This document shows, one piece after another, positions 48,201 through 62,945 of a DNA stretch of 64,000 bases. Made by a program: the position numbers and the translations under genes. Location of the stretch: positions 114,691-178,690 of the forward strand of contig NAOQ01000016.1 in NCBI GenBank assembly GCA_002751075.1, read 5' to 3'. Source of the stretch: Ichthyophonus hoferi. Lineage: Eukaryota > Opisthokonta > Ichthyosporea > Ichthyophonida > Ichthyophonidae. Each line of letters begins with the position of its first letter. The first letter of the stretch is position 1. Under the pieces are notes generated by a model. The model was not told the origin of the DNA and did no database searches. It saw only the letters and a list, made by a program, of their open reading frames with translations.

Positions 48201-51200
48201 AATGTCACTTACCAAGTATGTACTGTTAAGCAACATCAGGCTATTATCATACTGTATCATATAATATTTTAAACATGCGGCAATGTGTGCAGAGTGGAGC
48301 AACAACCAACACAATAATATAATGCTTAAGGGAAATAGGTAGAAACAAGACTGTATACCTTTCTGATATAATAATGATGGAGATGTATAATAATATACTA
48401 TCCAGATATGAATGTATTAACTAGTGGACTAAGGAGAGATTTATTCTTTTGACCAATACATGTATTGATGACACATAAACTAATGCCAAGCTATATATAT
48501 AATGTCTGCATTGGATTGGATTATGGCTCGGTATGGCCTGGTCCTAGTACAAACTATTATATGTTGATTAATTAATTACTCAATTAATTGTGAAAAATCC
48601 ATACATACATACACTTAATACAACTACTTTTTTCTTCCTTGTAGACTTCCGAAGTATAAACTTTTACATCACATTAGCCTGTACTTGATTCATGCACATT
48701 CTATCACCCACCAATGATTGGTGTGTATAAAACAATAACCAATGAAAATTAAACACGGTGATTTTTAAAAGATAGTCCAATAGGGTTACATGATCAAGAT
48801 TAATACACTAATCCCACTAAAATAAAATATGAACAAGGAAGAGAGGGGGAGAGTGGGAGGTAGAGTTAAAAATGAAGAGCAAGAGGGTGTATAGACGACT
48901 AAACAATACAATTACATACGTGTATTGGCAGGCTTAGGTGCACCCGGTCTTCACAAGTTATATATACATATATTCATACATATACACAGTACATATATAT
49001 ATTATTAACCGGCTTATGTGCACATATTATTCGCCCACTCTACTCACCCGTTGTTTTCCCTGTTGAAGGTTGGCCTCTTTCTCATCTAATTCTAATTTTC
49101 GTTGGGCTAATTCTTCTTCTCTCTTCTTTAGTTCTGCTTCTTTCTCAGCCTACGTAGTAATTGGTGAAATGTCAGCAGCCGAACAGGGTTTATCTTTCGC
49201 AAATGTTTGAAAATGATATAAACTATCAACCAGTAATATGATAGGGATAAAAAAAAATACAGGTTCAATAGCTAATGGTTTACAATGTGGATTGTCTTGC
49301 TTGATAGCTCTGTACTATAAAAATAAGTATCTAATATGGACAGATAGTAAATAAAAAAAACAGAAAATGATTGGGCTTATATCAGGATTCGCTTAAAATA
49401 GTTATTACCAGGTCATGTACCTAAAAATAAAGACCAATCAATGCCTTTCTCCCATGACTTTAGAATCTAAAGTAAGATGAAAGCACACAATCATTCTTCA
49501 TAATGAGTAATTAACGCTCCAGCCATTGACGGTGCGAGTTCATTATTTCCAGCCAGTCACCTACCAACTCGGGGGCTCTAACCCAATCAGGTCCAGTATG
49601 GAGAGGTACCGCCGAAACGGTCACATCGCCCTCGTACTATAAATAGAAATCATGTTAGCCATAACTATACGTGACTAATGACCGATAGGATGTTTATGTG
49701 TTTTATTGTTTATTATATCTCTATATTTATTGTTTTGCTTTAAATGATAACTTGTTGTATTGAACATACACAGAAAAGAATATATATATACTTCTGTTAT
49801 CTAATCACACGAATACAAACATGGGTGTATTGATACATACATACATATAAACTGTATATATCTGCACATAGCTAAAGTTAGGATAAAGAGAGAAGGGGTG
49901 GGTTGAAGGAGAAAAAAGGAAAACAACAAAGGGGAAAATGAAAAATAAATAAATTATTTATTATTTACATATTTGCTTTAATAACTAATGCAAATAGCCA
50001 GGATATTGGCAGTATGTACATATAGCGATGGTATGCATAATATTATAGTTTTACTATACATATAAATATTCCCTCGTACGTCTGTAGACACATATAACCC
50101 ACATACATACACACACACACATATATATATATATATCCTTTCACATAAACCTGTTGGATTATAATAAAAATCAACAGCAAAATAAATTTCCCTCAGAAAA
50201 ATGCTATTATATGTACACATTAAATTAACAAAGTTCTATGCATCTATCTATGTACACAAAAAAATTCCCTACGATTATCTTAAAATCATATTCCTTGTTA
50301 ATTATCATCAAAACAACAATGGCACAGCCTAGCTTCAAAATAATAATTATTAATAGAAGTCGTTGCAAATATTGACTTTTAAAACTAAGTAGACTATGAA
50401 TACCATAATGTCTTTCGCACTAATACTTTATAGAAAAAAAAATCAATGAAGCATGTATACGCATACAAAGCCTTACTTCTCCCTCCTAGTACTTAACAAG
50501 TTAAAGAGTTATATTGGGTTTAGTTATTATTGTGTAGTTGTATATTGTGTATATTGGTGTGTAAAGATTGTCCTTTCTTTGTCTCATTCAACGTAACAAC
50601 TCTCCTTCAAAGTCTTATAATTAAATTAAACATCAGAATAGATCTTAATATAATGACTGTTTCTACCCATATAGTATTGAACGGTTTTAAGATAGTGCTT
50701 AATAAAATGTTTATCTTTTTTTCTTTTTTTTCTGGACGTATTCAGAAAGAATATCCAACATACTAGGTCAAAAGCTTACCTGGTCTCTTATTGGTACAGT
50801 CTGGGCTACGACTGGGGAAAATGGATTAAACTCCCCCGTAGAGGTCACACTATCCCTCATGGTAGTTACGCCCTGTATGTTTTTATGCATAAATCCATGT
50901 TAAAGACACCCAAGTATATGTGCATACAGTCTATGCAATAAATTCGGTTATCATTGCTGTCTTCTTATACTACCGCACTTTTTCTCTTACAAAGTCCCTG
51001 TCAATCAACTTGACCCTTTCACCCAACCATAACAACAGGCCCACTAAACCGTAAATTTTTAAGTAAAATTTTCATATTAAAAACTGTGCTATTGAAGTTT
51101 TCAATTATTATTGTTGATTACCGAAGTAGCAATGTGTCAAAGACAAAAAGAAATAAAGATGATAAGAGTAAGAGGACACAAGTAAAGATACCTACCCTGG

Positions 51201-51276
51201 TTGTGGTTGTACCGTGAGCATCCCGAACTGAAGGGTTCTGGAACGGGTTGGCAGACCATTCATCATCTCCTTCCAT
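45241..51276 (-). CDS. Secretory carrier-associated membrane protein (SCAMP)
   Basis: Tetraspanning protein of recycling endosomes and secretory vesicles, involved in endo- and exocytosis. Nine exons join in phase to 327 residues: 51196-51276, 50780-50872, 49565-49636, 49048-49149, 47688-47817, 46898-47063, 46267-46368, 45663-45780 and 45241-45360 (stop TAA at 45241-45243). Layout as in the family: two NPF motifs in the cytosolic N-terminus (ANPFQNP and FNPFSPV), which bind EH-domain proteins; a Glu/Lys-rich coiled coil (AEKEAELKKREEE); the conserved WPPFPKWCPAPF; TM1 and TM2 around a Cys-containing turn; the FNFWYRTLYNGFR segment, equivalent to the E-peptide WYRPLYxAFR that inhibits exocytosis in animals; TM3, TM4 with GWMAAYV; and a short C-terminal tail. 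The presence of NPF repeats matches the longer SCAMP1-3 type of animals. Confidence 0.95.
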
Positions 51277-53211
51277 GACTAAAACAATATTTGACAGTAA
51301 CTAAATATAATATATAATAGATAGGTAGGAAGTGGAGGGTAACGCAAACAGCAACTTTAGCAACTAATATTCTAAACAAACAAAAGTGCACAATTTTAAT
51401 ACATATATTCATTCGTTGGAATTAAATTGATTCGTTACGTAACCCAAAGCATTGGCTGCGTAAATATACATCTAGTCGAAAAACCATTGAAAAGTGGTTT
51501 AAAAAAAATCTAAGCACTTCGACTAATAGGATGGACGGTTTATGAAAGATATGGTTGTGCAGTATAAAATTTATTTGCGCTGCTGGATCTATATATAATC
51601 ACCAATCGGAAGTCCCCTTGACAATAAAACTTAAGTATTGAGGATATTTTTCTACAAAGCAGAAGGTACAGTTTTACAAAGCATAGGGTTATTTATGCAA
51701 TTGAAGATAATACCTGTAAGCGTAATTTTAACATGTAGACATAATTATGGGAGTAATCTCTTAGTCAATGCAGCTGTTGTATATATCAAATATATTGTAA
51801 AATCGGACTACTAACATAAACGGTAAGTATACAATAAAACTTATGATGATTGTGAAATAAAGTCAATACTCGTTGGTGAATCTTCTAATGGAGAGTCCAC
51901 AGCATTTTGGCAGCCCGTTGATCCTGAGGCCTCAATCCCAAGCCGTTTTTTATGGTGGCTTAAAGGTGTCTCAGTATTTTTATATCCAGACTTATGAGCA
52001 GTTTGTCCTTGCAAATAGTTGTGACTGCTACAGTAGTTATATTAATGTTTATAAACTTCAATTAGGTTCATTCTTGAACATGAAGTAAGATGGCTTCAGT
52101 AAGAAAGCCTTCTCTCTCTTCCCAGCCTTTTATATCTTTCACTTATAGCTACTTTATTGTACATAGTAGAATGTTTAACCATAAATCGAGACAATATTAA
52201 AGTCTTCTATATACCAAGCTGGACCGCAAGTGCACTAGAATATAGTGTATCATATATCATACATAAAATGCTGCGGAATTACACAGAACTTTATTACCTT
52301 TACCATTACCCTTTTCATCTTGTAGTGTCTGTTATCTCCATTACATTCATTGCTAAACAATATTGGTTAGCGCCGAACTCTTGTTGTAAGAGGGTGGAAA
52401 GACAACCTCGGCATCATCCAGTAAGACCCAAATCTTTAGCTTTACTTTGCCTTGTTCCTACCTAGCAATTCACTAAGAGTTCCAGGTTTAACATAGCATA
52501 TTTAGTTCATAAAACTACTTTTCTGTCTCCAATCACTTCTCCCTCTTTCTATGCTATTTTATGGACAAAATACTGATATCTTAATGTTCATTTAAAACAC
52601 CGGTACAATTATTCTCAACATTGCAGTGTACTGTCTGACCAACAATTAAAATTCTCTTCTTTGTGCTTCTTGCTTTATCTAGGCTCTCTTTTTACATAAA
52701 ATTGCTCTCCTACCTAGCAAAATATTCCATAAAAGCCGCTCTAACACAATATATAGAATTTCTAGATAGACTCTACCACGTCTATTATCTGCAATCATCC
52801 ATACTTCCTGCTTCTCTGTTTGATCTATCATACGCCTTCTCTTACTTATAAAAAAAAAACAAGCAAGGGAATATGATACTAATGTTTTTTAGTATATATT
52901 TCCAATGCATGCTTATATATTGGTATTTATCCTGCATTTTCTATTTACCGTCCTCTCTTATCACACATTGGTGTTAGGTGCCAAGCCACAGGAAATCCAA
53001 ACAACTTCAATCATAACTTTAATTCATTGAATGTGTATTTGTGTTTACTGGGATTCATATGCAGTGCAGTTGAACCATAACACATGCTTAGTATGTCTTT
53101 ATAATGTTCGGTAGCAGCTCTTTTTTAAAATAATTTCGGGTGTACTAAATTTTTGGAGAATATGATGTGATATCAACAGGTTCACAATGAAATCGTGTTA
53201 TATGTGCATCT

Positions 53212-53245
<34 letters not shown>

Positions 53246-53278
53246 CATATATATTAAACTGGGGTTTAAACCAGCAAA
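51277..53278. other. Intergenic sequence upstream of SCAMP
   Basis: No gene recognised. It should contain the SCAMP promoter on its left and the 3' end of the transporter transcript on its right. A TA microsatellite lies at about 53213-53255, close to the transporter stop codon. Frames such as 52157-52465 (+) have no recognisable domain. Confidence 0.55.
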
Positions 53279-56200
53279 TTATACATCTAACGGAGTAATG
53301 GGAACATTATCAGATCTTACTTCTTTCTTTTGGTTTTCTGCATTATCAATATTTGTGTTTGTAGTTGTAATATCCGAGGTAACCCACAACTGATTACCCG
53401 TGTAGAAATTCTTGGGTAGCTGTACAAATAATACTAGCAATGCAGCCATACCAGCGGAGCAGCCCCCAACAACAAGGACGACAGAGATATCTCCCGAGGC
53501 AGCGTGAACTATAAGGCCACCCATAAGACTATGGGTAAAGTTTATAAAGGTGAGAGTGTTATCCATATATCTATAGGGACAAAAAAGTACATATAAGAGT
53601 GAATAAATCCATACATACATAGCATCATGTATGCTTAAGATTGCGTATAAAATATTTTTGATTCAATTAACAATAGTGGTGGTGGCAGGTAAGGATAGTA
53701 CTACCATTTGGTTTAGCTTAGCCTCTTCTTCATCTATTATATATTCCTTTCAAATATACAACTAACTTACCCTATGATAGATGAATACCTGCATAAGTGT
53801 TAAAAATTGATACGAGTGCGTTGTATGCTACAGTAAAATAAACAATGTATAATATTGGTAAGTTGTCAACAATTAAAGAAATGACCAATAAGTTTGCATA
53901 GGAACAAATAAACTACCGAGGATAGATTACATGGTAGTGGGAGAGTTGAGAAATGAATACGTGTTAAACATATACATTTCCTTTTGTAACTAACAGGGCA
54001 GGGAAAATTATGTAAATACAAAATATTATATGTACATGTTAGGAGGCTGAAAGCAAGTCAACCCTTACCTGATTATGACACCAGGAATACCGTGTGATAG
54101 GTGAAACAAGGCCATATAAAGACCCTTATGATCATTATCGGCCAAGGTCACAGTCAGAATGGACCATGGTATGGTAAGGCCGCCAGCCAAGGAAAGACCC
54201 AGTCCACCCATTAGGCCTACTGCTGCATGATGATTGGTTCCAATAAAATGAGTTCCAATCAGTATACCGCTGAGAACAGATAGGCATAGGAACCAGACAG
54301 ACTTGGCACCAATGGTACTCATAAGCCAAGGTAGAATAAGGCCAAATACTGCACTGGTACCGGCCATGATAGAAAGACCTGTCCATTTTGTGTGGTTGGG
54401 TTAAGTAATATACAGGTGTCAGTGATAATCATAAGTTAAATCTTCATCCAAGTAAAGAACAGCATATCATTGTATTTTAACGTGCTTGTGTAGTTATACC
54501 TGTTACTTACATACATATTTGCATATTTGGGTAATTGTTATAATGGTAGAAACTGTTGAGAGTAACAAGTTCAAAGACAAAGAGGAAATGCCAAGTGACC
54601 TGGACTAAAGAAAAAGCATGCTAATGGGGTAAGGTAAAAAATAAAATACGGGAAAATACACTTGTTTATATACACCTAAAGCTATGATGGAATATGTGTA
54701 TTGTGCATGTATAAAGTCTAGATAAAGTAAATCAAGGTATACACAGAGAGAAGGTAGTGTACACGTACCCAAATTAGCCGATCTAACCCCTTCATCAAAT
54801 AATAGTTTATCAGGGCTTCCCTGCGGTGCATCTGCATTACCTAGCCAAATTTCTTTACCTACCCAGTCGGTACCAAATGTAAATAAGCACACCCAGCCCA
54901 TATGGCTAAATGATTCTACTATAAATGCTCGGAATACTTCAGTGGGCATAATGGTCATGGCATGGTAGGCATTGGAAGTAAAATCAACAACGCGGCGGCA
55001 TAATCCAGTTTTGGCTGTATGGAGCAGATAGAAGGATTAACAGTGAGAAGGAGTTGATCGTAAAATCTATTTTGAATTATGATTTAGAGATATTGTGATG
55101 AATTAGAATTTCGGAATTATTATAGCATCATATAACTCCTTCTCTGCTATATGGGATTGTAAGGAGAGATAACGCAAGATTAACAAAAAGGAAAATAATA
55201 CTAGAAATAGGGTAGGCAGAGAAGCATGGCTGTTTTAATTAAGTGATGGATCCTTCAACTCTTGTTGTGCCTTTTTTTCGTTAGGGATGAAAAGATTATT
55301 TGAATTACACTTTGGTATGAATGTGTATAATTAGTGGTTGATAAATATGTGGATATGTAGATAGTTTTGACAATTTATTAGTATTATTTTTCTCTTTTGA
55401 TAGGAATTCATTACGTTTATATGTGTAAACTAAGTAATATTCAAAAAAGAAAGAAACTGGTTATTATAATTGAAGGAGCTGGTAGTCAAGAAAGGTCAAT
55501 AATATAGGAAAGGGAGAGAGAAGAATAAAAACACTATTACAATGGCCATAGCCAAAATACTGAGTTATGGCCCATTTCTTTAACTACCATCACCTCACGT
55601 ACATCCCATTGCTTTCTCCTTTTCCTTTTTAACATTTTCCTAAATCAAGAATAGCCCTCAAGGCCCCTACCTCCCTTCCCACGTTGATTTCAAACAAATC
55701 TTGCGATTTTAATCCCAGTTTGATTTTTGTATGCACTTTTGTTGACATTTCAAGAATCTTTACAAAAGATAATCTCTTTAAAAGATATTTGACCAAAAAC
55801 AGATTATTGAACATAAAATAATAAATAATATATAAGTTGTTGACTACAAATCCAGTAGTAATAATATGTTTTGCTTTTAGTCTTAAATTTAGTAGCTTTT
55901 ATGTGTGTAGTCTTTTTAGCATCTTTAAAAATATATATTTAAATACTTGCTAATTGCTTGCAAATAATTCAGCCCACTTACAATCACGATTTTTCATTGA
56001 AGAACTCACGGTTTGAGGCGTTTCATTTACACATACTATGACGATAGTACTGGTAATGATCACAGAAGCGGCCGCAATTCCATAAATAAGTTGAATATTC
56101 TTAATAAATGCACCACACACAAACCCAATGGTCTTCCCCAAACCATTGGCTACAGCAAAGTCAGCGTTGGCTACATGATGTTGGGCGCTAGGAGTCTAGG

Positions 56201-59131
56201 GAAGAAAATAGTAGAAGAGGGAAGGAAAAAAGAAATCTTGTCAGTGATATATATGTGAAACTATTATAATACGTATGAATGCAAGATAGTATATTCGTAT
56301 TATAATATCATACATATATGATAGTAAGTATGCATCTATGTATGCATGCATGTGTCTATCCATCTATTTGCTTATGGATTATTGTACATACCGTATCAGC
56401 CAACAATGCTCTGAGAGGCGCTTGCAAGGACTGTATGCCAATATCCAGTATGACAAAGGCAACAATAGCAAAGGCAAGTCCGGCAGGATGGGTGTTGGTG
56501 CTGTCGTCATCTCCCAATTTTATGCCAATCGCCTCGCTAAATCCAAAGAGTAACAACCCGGTTATCTTTAAGAGTGAGTGCGTACGTGCGATATTATAAG
56601 AGAGAAGAAGTTGTTAAAAACACTTGAGATTCAAGGAAGAGCGTGAAAAAAGTAAGATAGATAATGGAGGCTTAAGGGCAAGTGTCATTGGCAAGGACAC
56701 GGAAAATGGGAAAGTATGAACGGGAAAATATGTGTGCCAGTTAATAGTATACATAGTATGCATCTGGTTAAGCAAATGAATTGATAATTAACTGGATAAA
56801 GTAGTTAGCGATTAAAAGAACAACGTGTAATGATTGCTATATAAAAAAAAGGGAAGAGGATAATGATATACCATGCGCCAAATATATTGATTTCTATAAG
56901 GGAGAAAAACAATGAAAATGGGAACCAGACAAAGAATGAGCCACAACAAATTAGGACAGGGCATAAAAACCAAAAAAAAATTTCAAGAGAAAAAGAGCAA
57001 AATTGAGGGCAATTGAACTAAGAATGGAAAGTGAAAAATAATAATAATAAAAGGATAGAAAGGGAGCGGAAATAGCAGACAAAGAGAAACAGAGAAATAA
57101 AAATAGAAAGAAAGAGAGAAATAATCATACCACTAGGACTACACCAAACGTCATGAAGGGTCTTCTTCTACCAAATGGTGATCTACATCGATCACTGAGC
57201 ACTCCAACCAGAGGCTGTACAAAGCATCCTATTTTTCCATATTATGGTGTTAATGATGGAAAGCAAAGATACTGGAGGTACAATAAAATTAAACATACAG
57301 ACTCGGCAAAAGAATATATATATATAAAGGCATAAGTAAGTTAAAGAGCAAAAATAAGGCAAGCTTGTATGTATACATTATCTATGCTTGTATATTAAAC
57401 CTGGCTTATTGAAACAGCCTGCTGGTTCTACATTTATATAACTCGCATGCTTTATGCTTGTCTTCACACAACTATCCTTATTCTGTTGTTGTTCATTTTA
57501 TTTTTAATTATACCGACCTCATTTTCAGGCACACTTCTCTGCCAGAGCACAACGTGGATAGAAACAGTGACCTATATATTGGTCATGTATTTCTTTTTCT
57601 TTTTTCGAACAGTTTTTGGTACGTGACTTGATGCATAAAAAAAGTTGGCAAGTACATGACGGATAAATGCACATTTAAACTGGTTAATCCAATGCAGTCC
57701 ATCAGGGATCTACATTTAAAACAAACGTATAACTACCTAAACCCAACTCATTGCTGCCTTGATATGTTAAGAAAACATTTAAGAGGAAGAGGAGCTTGAC
57801 TAGCTTTATAACCAAGTAACAGTTTTAAAAAATGCAACAAGGTGCTATGTAAGAAAAAGCCCGTCATAAAAATCATGTATATATAAAAATATTATATATT
57901 ATTAAAATATATTTTGCCAGAAAACCTAAATGCATACATACCGCTTAAAGGGGCTATCAGCCATACATAACTGACATGAGTATCCCGAAGATCTGTGTGA
58001 TTTTGTGTGGTTAGGTATACGATCGCACTGGTTCTCTTTCTTCCCTGTTGATGGATAATTAATCTATTGTTATTTCTCTCTCATCGCTTGATATATATTA
58101 TATTTTCTATATTCATCTATTTGCATCTCTTTCGTCTTCCACCCCAAGTCCTCTATCTCTTTCTATATCACATATACATATATGTATCTGTATATATCTG
58201 TATTGTTTTGCGTAATTATTGACATTTATGCGGATATGAGCGTAGGTATATATGCTTTTTAAAAAAAACTTCATACAGTGAGTTTATGTACGCACATTTA
58301 ATTAACAACTAAAAAATATTCTTAATTGAGGCTAAAGTAAATCTAGTGAAAAAACAATAAAAACAGGCCACATTATAGCACAACAGAGTAGCGTACTCAA
58401 TGATCGCAATGTAGGTGTGGTGTAGCCTATGAGTACTGCCCAAGAAAGCTGAGTAAATAAATACATACATTAGAGGTTAGCCATGGCAAGCTTGAATATA
58501 TTTAAATGTTACGATATTAATCCGGTATAAGTTCGATTAAAATCCTCAAACGTTGCAGACTAGGTTTCAAATATTGGAAATCAACTAAAATTGCTATGAT
58601 GATAATGATAATCTATCTCATATAACCTTTTATGTAATTCGTATGACGTCACTAGAGGTCTATCAATTAGATATCATTAGGCTCCAACCTTGGCTTTATG
58701 ATGCCTCGATCATTTAGTATTAAAGCAAAGAGAATGAACTCTCTCGTGTCCAATCTTTCTTTTCCTTATTATTTTTTGCTGTTATTATCGCGTTCCTTCG
58801 GGCACAGCTACATCATTCCTTTTTTTTTTTTTCAAAAAAAAAATGTTTTAATCATCTCGTACATAATTCTATTCAAAACATTTACATTTTGGTTAAATAT
58901 TTGTTATTAATATTGTTATCATAACTTCTCAATAGTATTAATCAATAATCAATGCATACTACTATGTGCCCCAACCTTCTCCTCTTATCATAAGAATATC
59001 GATTTATATCTTTATATTCATGAATGTTTTCATGTTAAACCTACCTGTATGCCAAAATAGGCAACAGATGGAAGTATTACACGATAGAAGGGTAGACGGG
59101 ATGGGCCGGACAAATTTTGGTTATTCTTCAT
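53279..59131 (-). CDS. SLC45/SUT-type sugar (sucrose) proton symporter
   Basis: Major facilitator superfamily, GPH group, like plant sucrose transporters and animal SLC45 proteins; predicted to carry a disaccharide or monosaccharide with protons across a membrane. Nine exons join in phase to 507 residues: 59045-59131 (coding part), 58397-58448, 57942-57992, 57131-57228, 56392-56565, 55982-56195, 54769-55014, 54069-54378 and 53279-53570. Diagnostic parts: [22 protein letters not shown] followed by GRRRPF in the loop after TM2 to TM3, [18 protein letters not shown], the [18 protein letters not shown] helix, and [12 protein letters not shown] with YDEGVR-like [11 protein letters not shown]. About twelve membrane segments, both termini short and polar. 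I chose the ATG at 59129-59131, which gives the usual family length of about 500. The C-terminal tail after the last helix is rich in Asp, Asn and Thr. The exact sugar cannot be told from sequence. Confidence 0.93.
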
Positions 59132-59600
59132 TTGGCTACCTTCTGTAGTTTGTATAGGCTGTAAATATGGGAAATATATATATTAGCATAGGTTGACAAT
59201 CCCGAGAAAAATAATGCACAATTATTTATTTTATATCAACATTTTGTTTTTGTTTTTTTAAATGGCAGTGCCCCAGGTTACTTTAACTTAAAATATAATC
59301 ATCCGTTTATAAATACATACTTGATAATATACATGAAAGTTTTTTGGCGCTCGAGTTTCATTATGTAAATATCCGTATAGCTATTTTGTGTGTGATGTGC
59401 CAGTTTGGAATATTATTATTGAGGAAAGCACGGGTATGCGGTGATCTTTTCTGTTGTTGCACAGGAGGAATATACATGACATAACAACCCATCGCCTCAA
59501 CAGATACGCATATGTGAGCATACCCTTTGACATCGACATTATTAAGGCTATTTATTTTCGAACGGAAGAAAAAAAGAAAAAAATTCTTAGTATACCTCAC

Positions 59601-59685
59601 CTGAACACTATCTACAAAGTCCCAAAGTGGGGAACCTTTACCACGTTTTGCTTTTGCTTTTGGGATCAACTTCTCTCTATCATCT
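59601..59685 (-). other. Possible untranslated 5' exon of the transporter
   Basis: Bounded by a good acceptor (TTGCAG) and a good donor (GTGAGG) on the minus strand, 458 bases upstream of the first coding exon. It is open in one frame (LIPKAKAKRGKGSPLWDF), but joining it to exon 59045-59142 does not keep the transporter frame, so it is more likely leader sequence, an alternative 5' end, or chance. Confidence 0.3.
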
Positions 59686-62600
59686 CTGCAATATGATAAT
59701 ACTATTATTAGATTCTATACACCTATATGCACTTCACTTGAATGTGCTTTTACACAATCTATCCAGCACACTAAATAAGATGGCATTAGATCCTTTACAT
59801 AAATAAAAGCCGTCTCTTATTATTCTGTTGTGATACAAATACAACCACCATGATTCTAGCAAAAAATCTTATAAACTGCACAGGACAAAAACGACCATAA
59901 CAACCCCAATATACCATTAATTGAGCAAACATGGGGTGGGGTATATCGAGACACCCAAACGCAAAACACCAAGGATATTATAGAGTCTAAAATACATCCA
60001 CACATACATTATCAACTTTTATATTTTGTTAAATAAAATAATTAAGACGGACAATTATTACCAACTTAGAGTGTTACATCTTATGATAACCCTTTAGACA
60101 ATTATTGACACACTTGAGCCTGTCGCCCTGCATTTGTTTCCTCAGACATAATTTGCTATATTTCAAAGCCTTAATTGATATTCATGGCACTATAGACATT
60201 TGAAGAAAATTCAACAATTTTTTTTTCATGTTGGTGCCCATTTATTAATATGCATGATGTGCTTTTATTTTTCCTCACGACTCGGTAACTGCTAGTTTCT
60301 TTTTCTAACATCCATGCTTAGCCATTGTTTTTAAATCACCATGTCTTCTATTGGAAAAAATACGAGTTCAAGACTCCTAGAAACCTTTAACATTTTAAAA
60401 TAAATTGAGGTCTAGTTTGAGATGTTTAGAATATATATATACTCATGTATGTATGCGAATACGTTTACGTGTGTAAGTGTATGAGTATATATTTTATATT
60501 ACAGGCTTCGTGCAATTGTTTTGCTTTACACATAGACTTGAGTATATGAATATATATAATCAAAAATATGCATGCAAAGATATACTAGAAAATGTTACGT
60601 AAGATCGCAAAGAAACAAATATAACAATGTGTCTATACTGATGATTAGATGTACGCACTCTTAGTCCCTCTCTAACTCTTATGCGTAATAAATTATGCAT
60701 TGTGAACCATCTTAAAGGTGAAATACTGTTGTTTTGGTATAAATACTGTAGTGAGCTGCGGAGAAACATTAAAATAGATCTTCATATCATAAACAACGTT
60801 ATAACATGTGCTCTAATCTGTAGCCATATATATATATATATATAGATTGAAATACTCGAACAAACACATATGCGGGTAGTGAATATATATACATAGAGAT
60901 AGATGGAGCAAATACATAAATATAAGAGCATTCACTTATCCCATTCTATTTAAATCCGTATTAGAGCATTTGAAAGATATGTTTACAGTATTATTTTTCT
61001 TAACAATTACGATGTTTTTCAAAAAATCCCTTAATTATAAGCTTACGCTCACATATCTATACAAATCCTCTCACTCACATATACACAACAATTGTATTAG
61101 TTTTACATGGCTAATTTTAAACTACATATATGTATTTAAGTATAACTGCATGCGGACTGACTTCGTTATGGTACGCTTTCATTATCAAAATATTTTGCGA
61201 CTGTAAGTATTTTGTCAATTCAGGGGTTAGAATACATCACTTACTGGAGCCTTTCCTCGGAACCCAGAACGGCTGAATTTGGTGGCTCCATATTAATATA
61301 ATCAAAAAACTGTTGAACCGAGGTAACAGTAATTAGGTGTAGTACTGTATTCTGACTCGGAATATCAGTCTAATGACGGTGAAAAAGAACTCCAGTAGCA
61401 AGCATTGAATTTAAGTAATAACAATTCTCTGTTATTTCCTGTTTAACTCTGAGGGTATTCTTAGTTTAAAACTGTGCTTTATTTGTACTTAGCTGAAGTA
61501 AATAACGCAGTAGAGATACACAACGGAGATACAATTAAAAGATGGTAGCCCTCACACATGCAGGTCACAGGGATGAACTAAACAGACGGGTAAGACCAAA
61601 CTCTATTCTTGGTATGCATACCATAAACAAATCCATAAAATTATGGTTAAAAATGTTATTTATACCGGTCGTCGAGCCAATCAATGGTGTGCAATTTGAA
61701 CGTATAATTATCAAAGTGCGTTAGCGTTAAAACCTCGGCTGATAAGTCAGATGTATGTTATTTAGAACTTTATTGACATTATACAATTGGTGGCGTAATC
61801 ACTGTGGATTCACATGAATGACAGCAAGGGCTCTTCACTAGAAATATGAAACTCTTATATATTTATATTATTAAGTAAGCTAGAAAAAATAATTTATGCT
61901 ACAAAGGCTATACATTTTATTCTACCCAACCTTTGTTACTGTAAAATGCTAGTTTATAGTTCATAGGGTGTTGACTTTGTACCGCTAGGTTGCATCAACA
62001 GGAAAAGCTTTTAAATACAATGCGTTAAAATACGAAGGAAGATTCTGAGCCAATAGATAAATACATAGATTTCCGATTTACATTGGCTGGCATAAACACT
62101 GCAAAATAGTATTTACCCATTTCTGATGCGATAAATGTAGCTGATTGTTGGGCTATTGACGAACCAATTTCGTGACTTTTCTGAAATGGTTACTTTTTAT
62201 GTCTGAGTCAGGCCTTCCAGTGCATATCTTATTTTATTAATTATTACAAGATAATTGGATATCACCCATCTTATTTTATCAGTCATAAAAAATGTATTAT
62301 GAAGCCGAGTAAAATAGCGCTATTGTGTATGGTCACTGTACCATATACATTTTAAAAGGCTTATTTAATTTTACAGGGAGCAAGGTCATCAGAGCTGCGA
62401 TTGAATTATACCGAGTATGTATAATAGTAAAGCCTATTCGCTGCTATTTTGATTGTAAAATGTGATATAAGCTTAGTACACAAAGTGGGTGTATTATCCT
62501 CAACATACTGGTTATCTAATTATTGCTGTTTTTCTTTAAGGGTTTTAAGTACTTCACATGTTTTGAATAAGGTTTAAAAATGGGTTTATATCCTATTTGT

Positions 62601-62945
62601 CAGAGATTAGAGTAACATGAATCCAAACTCTTAATTTTAATCTGGATTTATGTATGTGCCAGCCAACCGACGCTCTCAGGGTTAGATTTTAATGCACATG
62701 ACCGGTCACTGTGTGTATGAGACACTAAGTTTTCCTTGAACTATTAAACTAAAGCGCTTTTTATGTCAGGTAATATCTCTCAACAGGCATGTATTGCAAT
62801 ACAAAGATCTTAATATATATATACTTAAGATGTACCTAAATATGTGCCTGCTTTAGTAACTTGGACCTAGGGCGTCAAGTACGCAATTGCTTATAGCTTC
62901 ATGCCCATATACGTGATGTAATGAGATATCCTGTTTGAAGGCACT

